From Rhizohabitans arisaemae (GTDB lineage Bacteria; Actinomycetota; Actinomycetes; Streptosporangiales; Streptosporangiaceae), in contig NZ_BLRH01000035.1 of NCBI RefSeq assembly GCF_025996515.1, forward strand, positions 248,001 through 312,000: DNA of 64,000 bases. Reading direction: 5' to 3'. The notes beneath the pieces were generated by a model. The model had not been told where the DNA came from, ran no database searches, and saw only the letters and a list, made by a program, of their open reading frames with translations. Position numbers and translations under genes: made by a program. Below, piece by piece: positions 43,564 to 52,349 of this stretch (position 1 is the first letter of the stretch; the number at the start of each line of letters is the position of its first letter).

Positions 43564-44736
43564 CTAGAGAAATGTCTTGCCCTCCCCGCGATAGGTCGGC
43601 GCCTGTCCGGCGAGGGAGTCCCCGGTGATCAGGTGCAGGGTGTCGAAGTGTTCGCAGAGTTCGCCGGCTTTGGCATGCCGGAACCACACGCGGTCGCCGA
43701 TGCGGAGCCGGTCGGCGGCGGGGCCGTGGAGCGGGGTCTGGACTTCTCCGGCGCCTTCGTTTCCGTCGTAGCGGAGCCCGGCGGGGTGGTGGGGCTGGGG
43801 GAGCCGGGACGGTCCGGGCGGGCCGGAGGCGTGGTAGCCGCCGCCCAGCACGGTGACGACCCCGGGTCCGGGCCGCCGGACGACGGGGAGGGCGAAGAGT
43901 GCGGCGGGGGTGCCGCGGAAGCCGGTGTAGTGGTCGAAGAGCCGGGGGTGGTAGAGCCCGGAGCCCGCGGCCACTTCGGTGACGGCCCTCTCCCGGACGG
44001 TCTTTTCCACGCTCCCGGTTCCGCCGCCGTTGACGAACTCGAGTTCGGCGAGGTTCCGTACGGCTTGGACGATCCGTCCGCGCCGCCGGATGAGTTCGCG
44101 GGTGGATCGCGCCTGCATCACCCGGATGGCTCGGGCGAGGAGCGGGTTGCCCGGCGGGTTGTCGCCGACTCCGGCGATCTGGCCTTCGTACGCCATCAGG
44201 CCGACGAGCCGGAGGGTGCGGCGCCGGCCGATGTCGCGGGCGAGGGTGACGGCTTGCGCGGGGGTTCTGACGGGGGATCTGCGGGCGCCGGCCCGGACCC
44301 GGCCGCCGAGGGCGACATACCCCGCATCGATATCAAGACATACCCGGATCCGGGTGGTCGGGTGGGTCGACTCGATCAGGTCGAGGTGCTCCGGGGAGTC
44401 GACGAGCAGGGTGATCTCCCAGGCGGCGCGGGGGTCGGCGGCGAGGACGGCCAAGGCGCTCCGGTCGACGGTCGGATAGGCGACGAGGACGTCGCGGAAC
44501 CCCTGGGAGACGAGCCAGAGCGCCTCGGGGAGGGTGTAGGCCATGATCCCCGCGAAGCCGGGAAGGGCCAGGGCGCGTTCGAGCAACGACCGGCAGCGGA
44601 CCGACTTGGAGGCGATCCGGATGGGCTTCCCGCGGGCCCGGCGGACCAGCTCCGCCGCGTTGGCGTCGAAGGCGTCGAGGTCGACGACGGCGAACGGCGG
44701 TTCGAGCGCGGCGGTGACGCGATCGTAGCGATTCAT
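43564..44736 (-). CDS. Alanine-racemase-fold PLP enzyme (amino acid deaminase/aldolase)
   Basis: A 390-residue protein with the fold III PLP barrel. The PLP lysine is in RIASKSVRC near residue 44, and the C-terminal domain contains a DRVWFRHAKAGELCEHF stretch as in D-threonine aldolase/D-serine dehydratase-like enzymes. His and Cys in that stretch could bind the activating metal. Substrate is unknown; a D-hydroxy amino acid is likely. ATG 44736 is chosen because TACGCT lies six bases upstream; an ATG six codons earlier overlaps the promoter. An inverted repeat lies upstream. Confidence 0.82.
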   Translation of the reverse strand: MNRYDRVTAALEPPFAVVDLDAFDANAAELVRRARGKPIRIASKSVRCRSLLERALALPGFAGIMAYTLPEALWLVSQGFRDVLVAYPTVDRSALAVLAADPRAAWEITLLVDSPEHLDLIESTHPTTRIRVCLDIDAGYVALGGRVRAGARRSPVRTPAQAVTLARDIGRRRTLRLVGLMAYEGQIAGVGDNPPGNPLLARAIRVMQARSTRELIRRRGRIVQAVRNLAELEFVNGGGTGSVEKTVRERAVTEVAAGSGLYHPRLFDHYTGFRGTPAALFALPVVRRPGPGVVTVLGGGYHASGPPGPSRLPQPHHPAGLRYDGNEGAGEVQTPLHGPAADRLRIGDRVWFRHAKAGELCEHFDTLHLITGDSLAGQAPTYRGEGKTFL

Positions 44737-44769
44737 CCCAGAAGCGTAAGACATGAAAGCCTCTCATGT
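44736..44769 (-). promoter_or_regulatory. Leaderless promoter with ACATGA/TCATGT inverted repeat
   Basis: On the minus strand TACGCT (44748-44743) ends six bases before the ATG at 44736. Just upstream, ACATGA and TCATGT (44751-44756 and 44764-44769) form a perfect 6-bp inverted repeat with a 7-bp gap, in the position of a repressor or activator site. Confidence 0.5.
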
Positions 44770-44917
44770 TAATGGTGTGTGCCTTTGGTAAGACCAGGGA
44801 AAAGGTCCGGCGTGGGAGGCCGGAAGCCCCCGGCCCATATGCGAAAGTCCCCACCGGAGCGGGCGGGCGAGCGCGATCGACGGTGCGTCCTCGGCCCCCG
44901 CCGACGAGGGGGACCGT

Positions 44918-45622
44918 ATGGGGGAAGCGCCGAACACGACGCGGGAAGAGCCGGCTCACCGGGATTCGCCGGACCGGCCGAGTGGGTCGCCGGGGGCGTC
45001 CGAGGAGGCCGGGACGGATCGGCATCGGGCCGCGCGGGAGCGCCGGGCACAGGTTCGGGAACGCCGGGCGCGCCGACGCCGGGCGCGGCGCATGCTGCGG
45101 GCCCGGCGCGCTCCCTCGTCGGCTGTGATCGCCCTCTGCCTGGTCGCGCTCGGCTGGCTCGTCGCCGCGGAGGCGATCAGCGCCCAGGCCTGGGTGCCCT
45201 TCCGCCTGGTGCCGTACGAGCAGCTCGCCCTGTCGGCCACCGAGATCGACTGGGGTGAGGGCCTTCCCAAGATCGTTGGAGTGGTGTGCCTGCTCACCGG
45301 GCTGAGCGTGATCGCCCTCGCCCTGCTCCCGGGGAAGTTGCGGCTCGTCCCGCTCGACGTGGCCGACCCCGACCTGGTGGTCGCGGTGACCCGTCCCGGA
45401 CTGCGCCGGGCGCTGGCCCACGCGGCCGCCGTACCGGTCGGGGTGGAGGGTGTGGCGGTCGAGATGGACGACCGCCGGGTGGAGGTGGCCGTGATCGCCA
45501 CGGCCGACGCGCCGGACGACCTCGCCGATCGGGTACGGGCGCTGGTCTCCCGGGAGATGACCGAGATCGGGGTGCTCGGCGGATACGACGTCGAGGTCCG
45601 GCTGCACAGGAGGCAGGCATGA
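44918..45622 (+). CDS. DUF6286-type membrane protein
   Basis: A 234-residue protein. The first 65 residues are strongly basic (many Arg). Two transmembrane helices (about 68-92 and 115-137) are followed by a cytoplasmic alpha/beta domain. It matches the DUF6286 proteins that accompany alkaline-shock (Asp23) operons in Streptomyces, and its C-terminal domain is Asp23-like in pattern. The next gene overlaps by ATGA. ATG at 44918 follows a GAGGGGGA site. No Asp23 gene precedes it, which is unusual. Confidence 0.7.
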   Translation: MGEAPNTTREEPAHRDSPDRPSGSPGASEEAGTDRHRAARERRAQVRERRARRRRARRMLRARRAPSSAVIALCLVALGWLVAAEAISAQAWVPFRLVPYEQLALSATEIDWGEGLPKIVGVVCLLTGLSVIALALLPGKLRLVPLDVADPDLVVAVTRPGLRRALAHAAAVPVGVEGVAVEMDDRRVEVAVIATADAPDDLADRVRALVSREMTEIGVLGGYDVEVRLHRRQA

Positions 45623-46179
45623 CGGTGGGCGACAGCAGGGGAAACCGGATGGGGCTCCTGGTGGTCGGCTTGATCCTGGTGGCGGCCGGGGGGTTTGCGC
45701 TGGGGTACGGCGTCCTCCGGCCCGACGACCCGATCCTGCCCTGGGAGTTCGTCGCCTGGCTGGAGGGGCTCGGCCGCCGCTGGTTCCTGGTCGCGACGGC
45801 GGGGCTGCTCCTGATGTCGATCGCCACACGCTGGCTGCTGGGCGCCTTCGGCTGGGGGTGGCGCGGCAGCCGTACCTCCGCCGGGACCGAGCTGCTGGAG
45901 GCCGCGCTCAAGCCGGTCTCCGGGGTCCGCTGGGTTCAGGTCACGCGGGCCAGGCGGCTGATGCGCGCCTCGATCTCCTGCGACACCGGCACGGACCTGG
46001 GGCTGCTGAGGTCACGGCTGGACGGCGAGGCGACCGCCCGGGTGCGTCTGCTCTCGGGTGACGATCGGACGCCCGTCGTCGTACGGGTTCACGTGAGCCG
46101 GCGCCGGTTCGTGGACGCGACGCCGGTGAGCGCGAACGCCGCGGCGACGCAGGCGAGCGGGATGGCGGGCACCACGTAG
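45619..46179 (+). CDS. AmaP-like alkaline shock membrane anchor
   Basis: A 186-residue protein with two N-terminal helices (about 10-32 and 53-75) and a soluble C-terminal domain with the basic VTRARRLMRASISCDTGTD stretch, as in AmaP, which tethers Asp23 to the membrane in staphylococci. The ATG at 45619 overlaps the upstream TGA and is preceded by AGGAGG. The last 91 bp run antisense into the coding region of the convergent glycosyltransferase gene, a long overlap. Confidence 0.72.
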   Translation: MTVGDSRGNRMGLLVVGLILVAAGGFALGYGVLRPDDPILPWEFVAWLEGLGRRWFLVATAGLLLMSIATRWLLGAFGWGWRGSRTSAGTELLEAALKPVSGVRWVQVTRARRLMRASISCDTGTDLGLLRSRLDGEATARVRLLSGDDRTPVVVRVHVSRRRFVDATPVSANAAATQASGMAGTT

Positions 46180-47570
46180 CGGTGGTCGAAGGCGGCGATC
46201 AGCGGGGGCAGCGCGAGCAGGGTGAGGGCGACGGCGTACGGGAGGAGTACCAGCCACCTGAATCGGATCAGCCCCCAGAGCCCGATGAGCACGATCACCC
46301 CGATGAACGGCCCCCGGAGGGAGAACCAGTCCTGATACGTCCGCAGAATCGAGGCGTAGGGGTCTTCGATCCTGGTCTGACCGGAAGAGCCCTGATACTC
46401 GGCGGTCAGCTGGGCCGGCGTCATCCCGAGCGAGGTCTTGGACTTCGGGAACCGGGTGGACGGGGGGAACTCCAGCAGGTTCTGCCAGCCGGGATTGGGG
46501 TACGGCTGACGCGTCCAGGTGAACGTCCGGGAGAAGTCGACCATCCCGGCGTAGAGGAACTCCGCCGGTTGAGCCATGATCGCCTTGGTGGCGAAGGCCC
46601 CGGCCACCTCGTTGCGGTCGGTGCCCGACGGCAGGTTCCCGGCCTCGCGGAGCGGCGAGTCCGAGCTCCAGATGTAGTGCGGCGGAGGCTGGCGCCGATC
46701 CAGGGCGTCCCGCGGGCACAGCTTCGCCTCCACCCCCTGCGGGTCGACCTTGCGGCAGTCGGCGAACGTCATCGTCCGAGCCCAGAGGAAGACGTTGCTC
46801 TTGGTCAGCGCGAAGGAGCCGTGCTCCACCTTGAACCACACCATGTAGGCGGCCAGGGGCAGCACGCAGGCCGCCGCGGCCGCCGCCAGGGTCCGCCAGC
46901 CGGTTCGCCGTACCAGCAGGTAGAGCAGCACCACCCCGATCAGCGGCAGGCCGATGGTCCGGGTGAGGGTGGCGAAGGCCAGCAGGAGGCCCGCGATCAC
47001 CGCGGTCCGGGTGGTGACCTTCTCCCGCCACATCAGCAGGGTGATCGCGCCCACGACGAGCACGGAGAAGAGCAGATCCGCCATGATCAGGTGCTCAAGC
47101 AGGATCTGGTGCGGATTGAGGAGCACCGGGGCGGCCGCCAGCGCGGCTCCCCAGGCCGGGATCGTCGAACGCCTGCGCAGCAGCGCGTAGACGGCGACGG
47201 CCGCCGCGAGCCCGAGCAGATGCTGGATGATCACAACCGCGCCGAAGCTCTGCAGCGGGCTGAGCACCCAGAGAAAGATCGAGTACCCGGACGGGCGGCT
47301 CTCCAGCGGCCTCAGGTCCAAGGCGCCGCCCACATAGGAGAACGAGTCCGCCCAGAACCACAGCGCCGGCCGGTAGCCGAGAACCGCCAGCAGCCGCAGC
47401 ACCACCCCGGCGGCCAGCACCGCCAGGAAGATCCGATGCCGCCGCACGAACGACCCGGATGGGTTCCCCCCGGCCCCGGAGCCGCCCTTCAGCTTCGCCC
47501 GGGCACGCCGCACGATGCCCTGGGCCGCCGGCACGACCCGATCCCGCGTGGAGGCCGTCCTCGTCGCCAC
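46089..47570 (-). CDS. GT-C fold polytopic glycosyltransferase-like protein
   Basis: A 493-residue membrane protein with about ten helices. The first extracytoplasmic loop after TM1 holds FWADSFSY, an acidic pair in the position of the GT-C catalytic loop (PMT/GT39-like). A large extracytoplasmic loop (about 290-390) precedes the last helices. A polyprenyl-phosphate sugar is the likely donor; acceptor unknown. GTG at 47570 with GGGAGG four bases upstream. Its 3' end overlaps the AmaP-like gene. Confidence 0.72.
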   Translation of the reverse strand: MATRTASTRDRVVPAAQGIVRRARAKLKGGSGAGGNPSGSFVRRHRIFLAVLAAGVVLRLLAVLGYRPALWFWADSFSYVGGALDLRPLESRPSGYSIFLWVLSPLQSFGAVVIIQHLLGLAAAVAVYALLRRRSTIPAWGAALAAAPVLLNPHQILLEHLIMADLLFSVLVVGAITLLMWREKVTTRTAVIAGLLLAFATLTRTIGLPLIGVVLLYLLVRRTGWRTLAAAAAACVLPLAAYMVWFKVEHGSFALTKSNVFLWARTMTFADCRKVDPQGVEAKLCPRDALDRRQPPPHYIWSSDSPLREAGNLPSGTDRNEVAGAFATKAIMAQPAEFLYAGMVDFSRTFTWTRQPYPNPGWQNLLEFPPSTRFPKSKTSLGMTPAQLTAEYQGSSGQTRIEDPYASILRTYQDWFSLRGPFIGVIVLIGLWGLIRFRWLVLLPYAVALTLLALPPLIAAFDHRYVVPAIPLACVAAAFALTGVASTNRRRLT

Positions 47571-47941
47571 GCAACCTCCCGTGCTCACCGCGCCGTCCCT
47601 TGGACCCTCCGTTCAGCCTGCCACAAATCCCATAGGGCGCGGGCTTGTGAGCCGTCCCTGTGGAAAACCACCTGAGCCGTTCCCCAGCCGGGGCGTCCGG
47701 TGACGCCGGTACGGGCAACGCGGGTCTTTCCGGCTCTCGCCTTCCCCGACATCCGGAGATTGCGTAGGTGTTTCGGGCCACGCGGGCTCTGCCGCCCTTC
47801 CCGGGCTCGGCCTCAGGCAGGTACTCGCCCATCCGGTACGGGTTACGCGGGAGCCGCTTCGGCGCCGATCAGGCCGGGCGGTCGGGCGCAGCCCGTACAG
47901 GACTCTCCAACCGGTTCGGCGGTCCCGATCCGGAAACCCGG

Positions 47942-48005
47942 GCACCCGTGATCGGCTGCGATGTGCGCTCCTTGTGGGTGCGCACACCGCATCGATCACG
48001 GGTGC
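47942..48005. terminator. Long hairpin with GTGATCG arms
   Basis: GCACCCGTGATCG (47942-47954) pairs perfectly with 47993-48005. Inside, TGTGCGC and GCGCACA extend the stem, giving over 20 pairs with small internal loops. It is distal in the sdaA 3' region and could also act for antisense transcription. Confidence 0.55.
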
Positions 48006-48014
48006 GGGCGGGGA

Positions 48015-48057
48015 GGCACCGGTTCCGGCCGACGGGTTAGCCGGAACCGGAGGTGCC
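48015..48057 (-). terminator. GC hairpin downstream of sdaA
   Basis: GGCACCGGTTCCGGC pairs with the segment ending GGTGCC at 48057, with a small bulge, around a 10-nt loop. Confidence 0.55.
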
Positions 48058-48098
48058 GCATCCCAAGGGCGCCTCGTCAGGCGACCGATGGTCCGTAC

Positions 48099-48128
48099 CG
48101 TGCCCGGGATCGTGAGGCCCCGGGCACG
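48099..48128 (-). terminator. GC hairpin directly after the sdaA stop
   Basis: CGTGCCCGGG and CCCGGGCACG form a perfect 10-bp stem three bases past the sdaA coding end, the most likely terminator of the operon. Confidence 0.65.
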
Positions 48129-48131
48129 TGG

Positions 48132-49508
48132 TCAGCATTCGATGAGGTTGACGGCGAGGCCGCCGCGGGAGGTCTCCTTGTACTTGGAGTGCATGTCCTC
48201 GCCGGTGATCCGCATGGTCCGGATGGCCTTGTCCAGGGAGACGAAGTGCTTGCCGTCGCCGCGCAGGGCGATCCGGGCGGCGCCGATCGCCTTGATCGAG
48301 GCCACGGCGTTCCGTTCGATGCAGGGGATCTGCACCAGGCCCCCGATGGGGTCGCAGGTGAGGCCGAGGTTGTGCTCGATGCCGATCTCGGCCGCGTTCT
48401 CCACCTGTTCCGGAGTACCGCCGAGCACCTCGGTGAGACCGGCCGCGGCCATCGAGCAGGCCGAGCCCACCTCGCCCTGACAGCCCACCTCGGCACCGGA
48501 GATGGACGCGTTCTCCTTGAACAGCACGCCGATCGCGCTCGCGGTCAGCAGGAAGCGCACCACGCCCTCGTCGTCGGCGCCGGGGATGAACTTGTCGTAG
48601 TAGTGCAGGACGGCGGGGATGATCCCGGCGGCGCCGTTGGTGGGGGCGGTGACGATCCGCCCGCCCGCGGCGTTCTCCTCGTTGACGGCGAGGGCGAACA
48701 GGGTCACCCAGTCCATCACCTGGAGCGGGTCCTTGCTGGCGTCTTCCACGGTGAGCCGCCGCCGCAGCTGCGGGGCGCGCCGCCGTACCTTCAGCCCGCC
48801 GGGGAGCACGCCCTCGGTGGCGCAGCCCCGCCGGACGCAGGACTTCATCACATCCCAGATCGCCAGCAGCTCGGCCCGGACCTGCTCGTCGGTACGGCCG
48901 AAGGCCCGCTCGTTCTCCATCATCAGGGCCGGGATCGACAGCCCGGTCTCGGCGCATCGGTCCAGCAGCTCGGCGGCGGTGGTGAACGGGTGCGGGAGTT
49001 CGGTGTCGTCGGCCTTGATCCGGTCGGCGCCCATGGCGTTCTCGTCGACCACGAAGCCGCCGCCGACCGAGTAGAAGGTGCGTTCCCGCAGGATCGCGCC
49101 GTCCTCCCCGAAGGCGGTGAAGGTCATGCCGTTGGAATGGTGGGGGAGGGACTTCTTCCGTTCGAAGACGAGGTGCTCGCCGACGACGAAGGGGATCTCG
49201 CGCAGCCCGTACAGCTGTACGGTGCCGCTCTTCCGCATCGCGGCCACCCGCTCGGCGACCCGGTCCACCTCCACCGTCTCGGGTTTGTCGCCGGAGAGTC
49301 CGAGCAGGACCGCCTTGTCGCTGCCATGGCCTTTTCCGGTGAGGCCGAGTGATCCGTACAGGATCGTCTGGACACCGGTGGTCCGCTCCAGCAGACCGTC
49401 CTGGTGGAGCCCCCGGGCGAAACGATGGGCCGCGGCCATGGGTCCGCCGGTGTGGCTGCTGGACGGGCCGATACCGATCTTGAAGAGGTCGAAGACGCTG
49501 ATGGCCAT
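48132..49508 (-). CDS. sdaA: L-serine ammonia-lyase (iron-sulfur type)
   Basis: Deaminates L-serine to pyruvate. The 458-residue single chain joins the beta and alpha domains. The N-terminal part has SSSHTGGPM, the C-terminal domain has [21 protein letters not shown], with cysteines for the [4Fe-4S] cluster. ATG at 49508 with GGAG six bases upstream. It is downstream of gcvT-gcvH, which together with a hydroxymethyltransferase turn glycine into serine, so the three genes suit glycine or serine catabolism. A hairpin separates it from gcvH. Confidence 0.93.
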   Translation of the reverse strand: MAISVFDLFKIGIGPSSSHTGGPMAAAHRFARGLHQDGLLERTTGVQTILYGSLGLTGKGHGSDKAVLLGLSGDKPETVEVDRVAERVAAMRKSGTVQLYGLREIPFVVGEHLVFERKKSLPHHSNGMTFTAFGEDGAILRERTFYSVGGGFVVDENAMGADRIKADDTELPHPFTTAAELLDRCAETGLSIPALMMENERAFGRTDEQVRAELLAIWDVMKSCVRRGCATEGVLPGGLKVRRRAPQLRRRLTVEDASKDPLQVMDWVTLFALAVNEENAAGGRIVTAPTNGAAGIIPAVLHYYDKFIPGADDEGVVRFLLTASAIGVLFKENASISGAEVGCQGEVGSACSMAAAGLTEVLGGTPEQVENAAEIGIEHNLGLTCDPIGGLVQIPCIERNAVASIKAIGAARIALRGDGKHFVSLDKAIRTMRITGEDMHSKYKETSRGGLAVNLIEC

Positions 49509-49527
49509 GGGTGGCTCCAAAATCGCC

Positions 49528-49577
49528 GTGATCGCGAGGCCTCGCCGGTCAGGCCCCTGGGGAAGCCTCGCGATCAC
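49528..49577 (-). terminator. 13-bp-stem hairpin between gcvH and sdaA
   Basis: GTGATCGCGAGGC (49528-49540) pairs perfectly with GCCTCGCGATCAC (49565-49577). It lies 16 bp after gcvH and just upstream of the sdaA ribosome site. It may partially terminate the gcv transcript or stabilise RNA ends. Confidence 0.65.
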
Positions 49578-49592
49578 AGCCGGGAAAGAGGG

Positions 49593-49982
49593 TCAGGATT
49601 CGCTCTCGGTGAGTTTGGCGTACTCCGCCGCCGACAGCAGGTCGTCCGCGTCCGCCTCGACCCGGATCTTGAACAGCCAGCCGTCGCCGAACGGGTCGGT
49701 GTTGACCAGCGAGGGGTCGTCCGAAACCACCTGGTTCACCTCGGTGATCGTGCCGGTGACCGGGGCGTAGATGTCGCTCACCGACTTGGTCGACTCGACC
49801 TCCCCGCAGGGCTCCCCCACGGAGACCTCGGCTCCGGCCTCGGGCAGCTGTACGAAGACGACGTCCCCCAGGGCTTCCGCGGCGAACGCCGTGATGCCGA
49901 CGACGATCTCGTCACCGTCGTCGAGCCCGGCCACCCACTCGTGTTCCTTGGTGTAGCTCAGGTTGTCGGGGATGCTGCTCAC
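49593..49982 (-). CDS. gcvH: Glycine cleavage system H protein
   Basis: Lipoyl carrier that shuttles the aminomethyl group between P, T and L proteins. The 129-residue protein has the lipoylated Lys66 in [17 protein letters not shown] at 49982 with GGAG five bases upstream, one base after the gcvT stop, so tightly co-translated. No gcvP is nearby. Confidence 0.96.
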   Translation of the reverse strand: MSSIPDNLSYTKEHEWVAGLDDGDEIVVGITAFAAEALGDVVFVQLPEAGAEVSVGEPCGEVESTKSVSDIYAPVTGTITEVNQVVSDDPSLVNTDPFGDGWLFKIRVEADADDLLSAAEYAKLTESES

Positions 49983-49983
49983 T

Positions 49984-51075
49984 TCAACTCCTCTTATAGA
50001 AAGGCAGGTCGATGACCTCAACCGGCTCGTGACCGCCCCGGATGTCCACGGCGAGCTCTTCGCCGGCGGAGGCCGCCTCCACGTAGGCCATGGCGATCGG
50101 CCTACCCAGGGACGGTGAAGGCGCCCCGCTGGTCACCTCGCCGACGATAACGCCATCCGCCTGCCGCACAACCGCATACCCGTGCCGTGGCACCCGGCGG
50201 CCTTTGGCGATCAGGCCGACCAAGCGCCTGGTCACCGGGATCCCGGCGCACTCGGCCAGGGCCGCGCGGCCCACGAAGTCGCCCGGCTTGTCCAGCTTGA
50301 CGACGCGTCCCAGACCCGCCTCGTACGGCGTGAGCGCGGTGGAGAGCTCGTTGCCGTACAGCGGCATGCCCGCCTCCAGGCGGAGCGTGTCCCGCGCGGA
50401 CAGACCGGCCGGCTTGAGGCCGTACCCCTCGCCCGCCTTGGCCAGGTCGGCCCAGAGCGGGGCGGCGTCCTCGGCCGCGACGAAGAGTTCGAAACCGTCC
50501 TCACCGGTGTACCCGGTACGGGCGATCAGCGCGCTGCGGCCGCTCACCGTGGCGGGCAGGCCCGCGTAGTACTTCAGGCCCGGCAGGTCGGCGTCGGTCA
50601 GCGTGCCGAGGATCTCCTGGGCCCGGGGGCCCTGTACGGCGATGAGCGCGTACCGGTCGGAGCGGTCCTCGACCAGGGCGTCCAGGTCCCGCGCCCGCTC
50701 GGTCAGCTCCCGCGCCACCATCAGGTAGTTGCCGGCGTTGGCGACGACCAGGTACTCCTCCTCGGCGAGGCGGTAGACGATCAGGTCGTCCAGCACGCCG
50801 CCGTCGGGCGCGCAGATCATGGTGTAGCGGGCCCGGCCGACGGCGACGGCGGAGATGTGCCCGACCAGCGCGTGGTCCAGGGCGGCACCCGCCTGCGGGC
50901 CGGTCACGAAGATCTCCCCCATGTGGGAGAGGTCGAACAGTCCGGCGGCCTCCCGGACCGCGCGGTGTTCGGCGGACTCACTGCCGTAGCGGAGCGGCAT
51001 CAGCCAGCCGGCGAAATCGGTCAACGTGGCGCCGAGGCTCTCGTGAACCTCGCGCAGAGGAGTCGGTCTGGACAT
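49984..51075 (-). CDS. gcvT: Glycine cleavage system T protein (aminomethyltransferase)
   Basis: Transfers the methylene group from H-protein-bound aminomethyl to tetrahydrofolate. The 363-residue protein has the family features [41 protein letters not shown] and the C-terminal barrel. ATG at 51075; GTG at 51078 is adjacent. The roughly 220-nt leader contains a tandem glycine riboswitch, so expression is expected to rise with glycine. Confidence 0.95.
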   Translation of the reverse strand: MSRPTPLREVHESLGATLTDFAGWLMPLRYGSESAEHRAVREAAGLFDLSHMGEIFVTGPQAGAALDHALVGHISAVAVGRARYTMICAPDGGVLDDLIVYRLAEEEYLVVANAGNYLMVARELTERARDLDALVEDRSDRYALIAVQGPRAQEILGTLTDADLPGLKYYAGLPATVSGRSALIARTGYTGEDGFELFVAAEDAAPLWADLAKAGEGYGLKPAGLSARDTLRLEAGMPLYGNELSTALTPYEAGLGRVVKLDKPGDFVGRAALAECAGIPVTRRLVGLIAKGRRVPRHGYAVVRQADGVIVGEVTSGAPSPSLGRPIAMAYVEAASAGEELAVDIRGGHEPVEVIDLPFYKRS

Positions 51076-51116
51076 CACAGGGCACCTTTACGCAGGGTCG
51101 GATGAGAACATCCTCC

Positions 51117-51297
51117 CGCTCTGTCATGGTGCCTGAGAGCTTCGCCCCTAGGGGTTTTCACCTTCGGCGAGGACCGTTTGGGTCCTTCTTTCCAGAGTGC
51201 GCCTCACCCACACGGTCCGGGTGCCTGAGAGGTTCGTTGGAGGGCTTGCTCCTTCGGCGCCCTTTCGCCGGATTGCGAAGGGACTCTCCCGCGTGAG
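51117..51297 (-). promoter_or_regulatory. Tandem glycine riboswitch
   Basis: Read on the minus strand, two similar aptamers follow one another. The first spans about 51297 to 51210 with GGGAGAGTCCC, GGCGCCGAAGGAGCAAGCC and CTCTCAGGCACC. The second spans about 51203 to 51117 with CTCTGGAAAG, CGCCGAAGGTGAAA and CTCTCAGGCACCATGACAGAG. The CGCCGAAGG and CTCTCAGGCA blocks in duplicate are diagnostic. It directly precedes gcvT. Confidence 0.95.
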
Positions 51298-51357
51298 GTC
51301 GTCGGCCGGAAGACAGCGTAACGGCATCCCTCGGGTCAGCGAAAGCCGCAGGGGGGA

Positions 51358-51401
51358 ACGATCCCGTGTCCGGCGTTCTCGAAGACGGGACACGGGATCG
51401 T
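51358..51401 (-). terminator. 14-bp perfect hairpin downstream of the puuD-like gene
   Basis: ACGATCCCGTGTCC (51358-51371) pairs with GGACACGGGATCGT (51388-51401). It ends the catabolic operon and insulates the riboswitch gene. Confidence 0.8.
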
Positions 51402-51449
51402 CGCGGCGGCCCTCACCCGGCGCGCACGGGCCACCGGGCGGCGGTGAAC

Positions 51450-52190
51450 TCAGCTGCGGACGTGCCGCCCGGTGTTGAGGGCGGGGCGGAAGCCGGCGGC
51501 GGCCCCGATGAAGGCGTGGAAGAGCCTGCCGTCGTCGTCGACCTCCGGGTGCCACTGCACCCCGAGCGCGAAGGGCTGGCCCTCGACCTCCACGGCCTCG
51601 ATCGTCTCGTCGGGTGCCCAGCCGACGGGCACCAGGCCCTCGCCGAGCCGCTCGATCGCCTGGTGGTGGTAGTGGGCCGGCTTGACCTCGGCGTCGTCGT
51701 CGAAGGTCCGGGCGAGCAGGCTGCCCGGCGCCAGCCGGACGGGAACCCGGCCGTAGGAGCCCGGCTCGGGGGAGTGGTCGGTGTGGCCGACCACCTCGGG
51801 CAGGTGCTGGTGCAGGGTGCCGCCGCGCACCACGTTCAGGACCTGCATGCCCCGGCAGATGCCCAGGAAGGGGAGTTCGGCCTTGAGCGCCGCCTCGACC
51901 AGGGAGAACTCCGACTCATCCCGGAACCGGCGGATGTAGTCGGTCTGCTCGTGGACCTCGGCGCCGTACCGCGCGGGGTCCACGTCGCCGCCCCCCGCCA
52001 GGATCAGGCCGTCGAGCCGGTCGACCAGCCCCGCCGGCTCCCCGATGGGGGGCAGCAGCACCGGCTGGCCCCCCGCACGGCTGACCTGGTCGACGTACCG
52101 ATGGGGGAGCAGCGTCGCCTGGGTGTCCCAGACGGTGAATCTGGCGGATTCGATGTACGCCGTGATTCCGATAACCGGACGTATGTTCAT
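51450..52190 (-). CDS. puuD: Gamma-glutamyl amide hydrolase (PuuD-like class I amidotransferase)
   Basis: A 246-residue class I glutamine-amidotransferase-fold hydrolase. The nucleophile is in FLGICRGMQ and the catalytic His in GVQWHPE. In polyamine catabolism PuuD releases glutamate from gamma-glutamyl-GABA. The ligase, aldehyde dehydrogenase and SDR genes upstream on the same strand support a gamma-glutamylated intermediate. ATG at 52190 with GGAG eight bases upstream. A 160-bp gap from the SDR gene may contain its own promoter. Confidence 0.87.
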   Translation of the reverse strand: MNIRPVIGITAYIESARFTVWDTQATLLPHRYVDQVSRAGGQPVLLPPIGEPAGLVDRLDGLILAGGGDVDPARYGAEVHEQTDYIRRFRDESEFSLVEAALKAELPFLGICRGMQVLNVVRGGTLHQHLPEVVGHTDHSPEPGSYGRVPVRLAPGSLLARTFDDDAEVKPAHYHHQAIERLGEGLVPVGWAPDETIEAVEVEGQPFALGVQWHPEVDDDGRLFHAFIGAAAGFRPALNTGRHVRS

Positions 52191-52349
52191 TGGTGTCGCT
52201 CCGTGGTGCATATGTTGACCCATAAGCATCGGACATCGCCGGTTTTCGGCCGGTTACGGTATGGCCGGTGGGCATGGATTTTGGTCCCGTCCGCTAACTC
52301 ATGCGTCCTATCAGCATGGATCAGCCGGGCGGTTCGCCCGTTCGCGTGA

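Larger units (their letters stand above)
47571..48131. other. Gene-free region with three strong hairpins
   Basis: No gene is supported. The left half (47590-47930) shows only scattered CCGGTACGGG-type motifs. The right half holds three hairpins in a row (47942-48005, 48015-48057, 48099-48128), all downstream of sdaA on the minus strand. Confidence 0.55.

Noticed and set aside
46182-47675. A 497-codon plus-strand frame antisense to the glycosyltransferase
   Set aside because: It lacks hydrophobic or domain features, and the minus-strand gene has clear transmembrane helices and a ribosome site.
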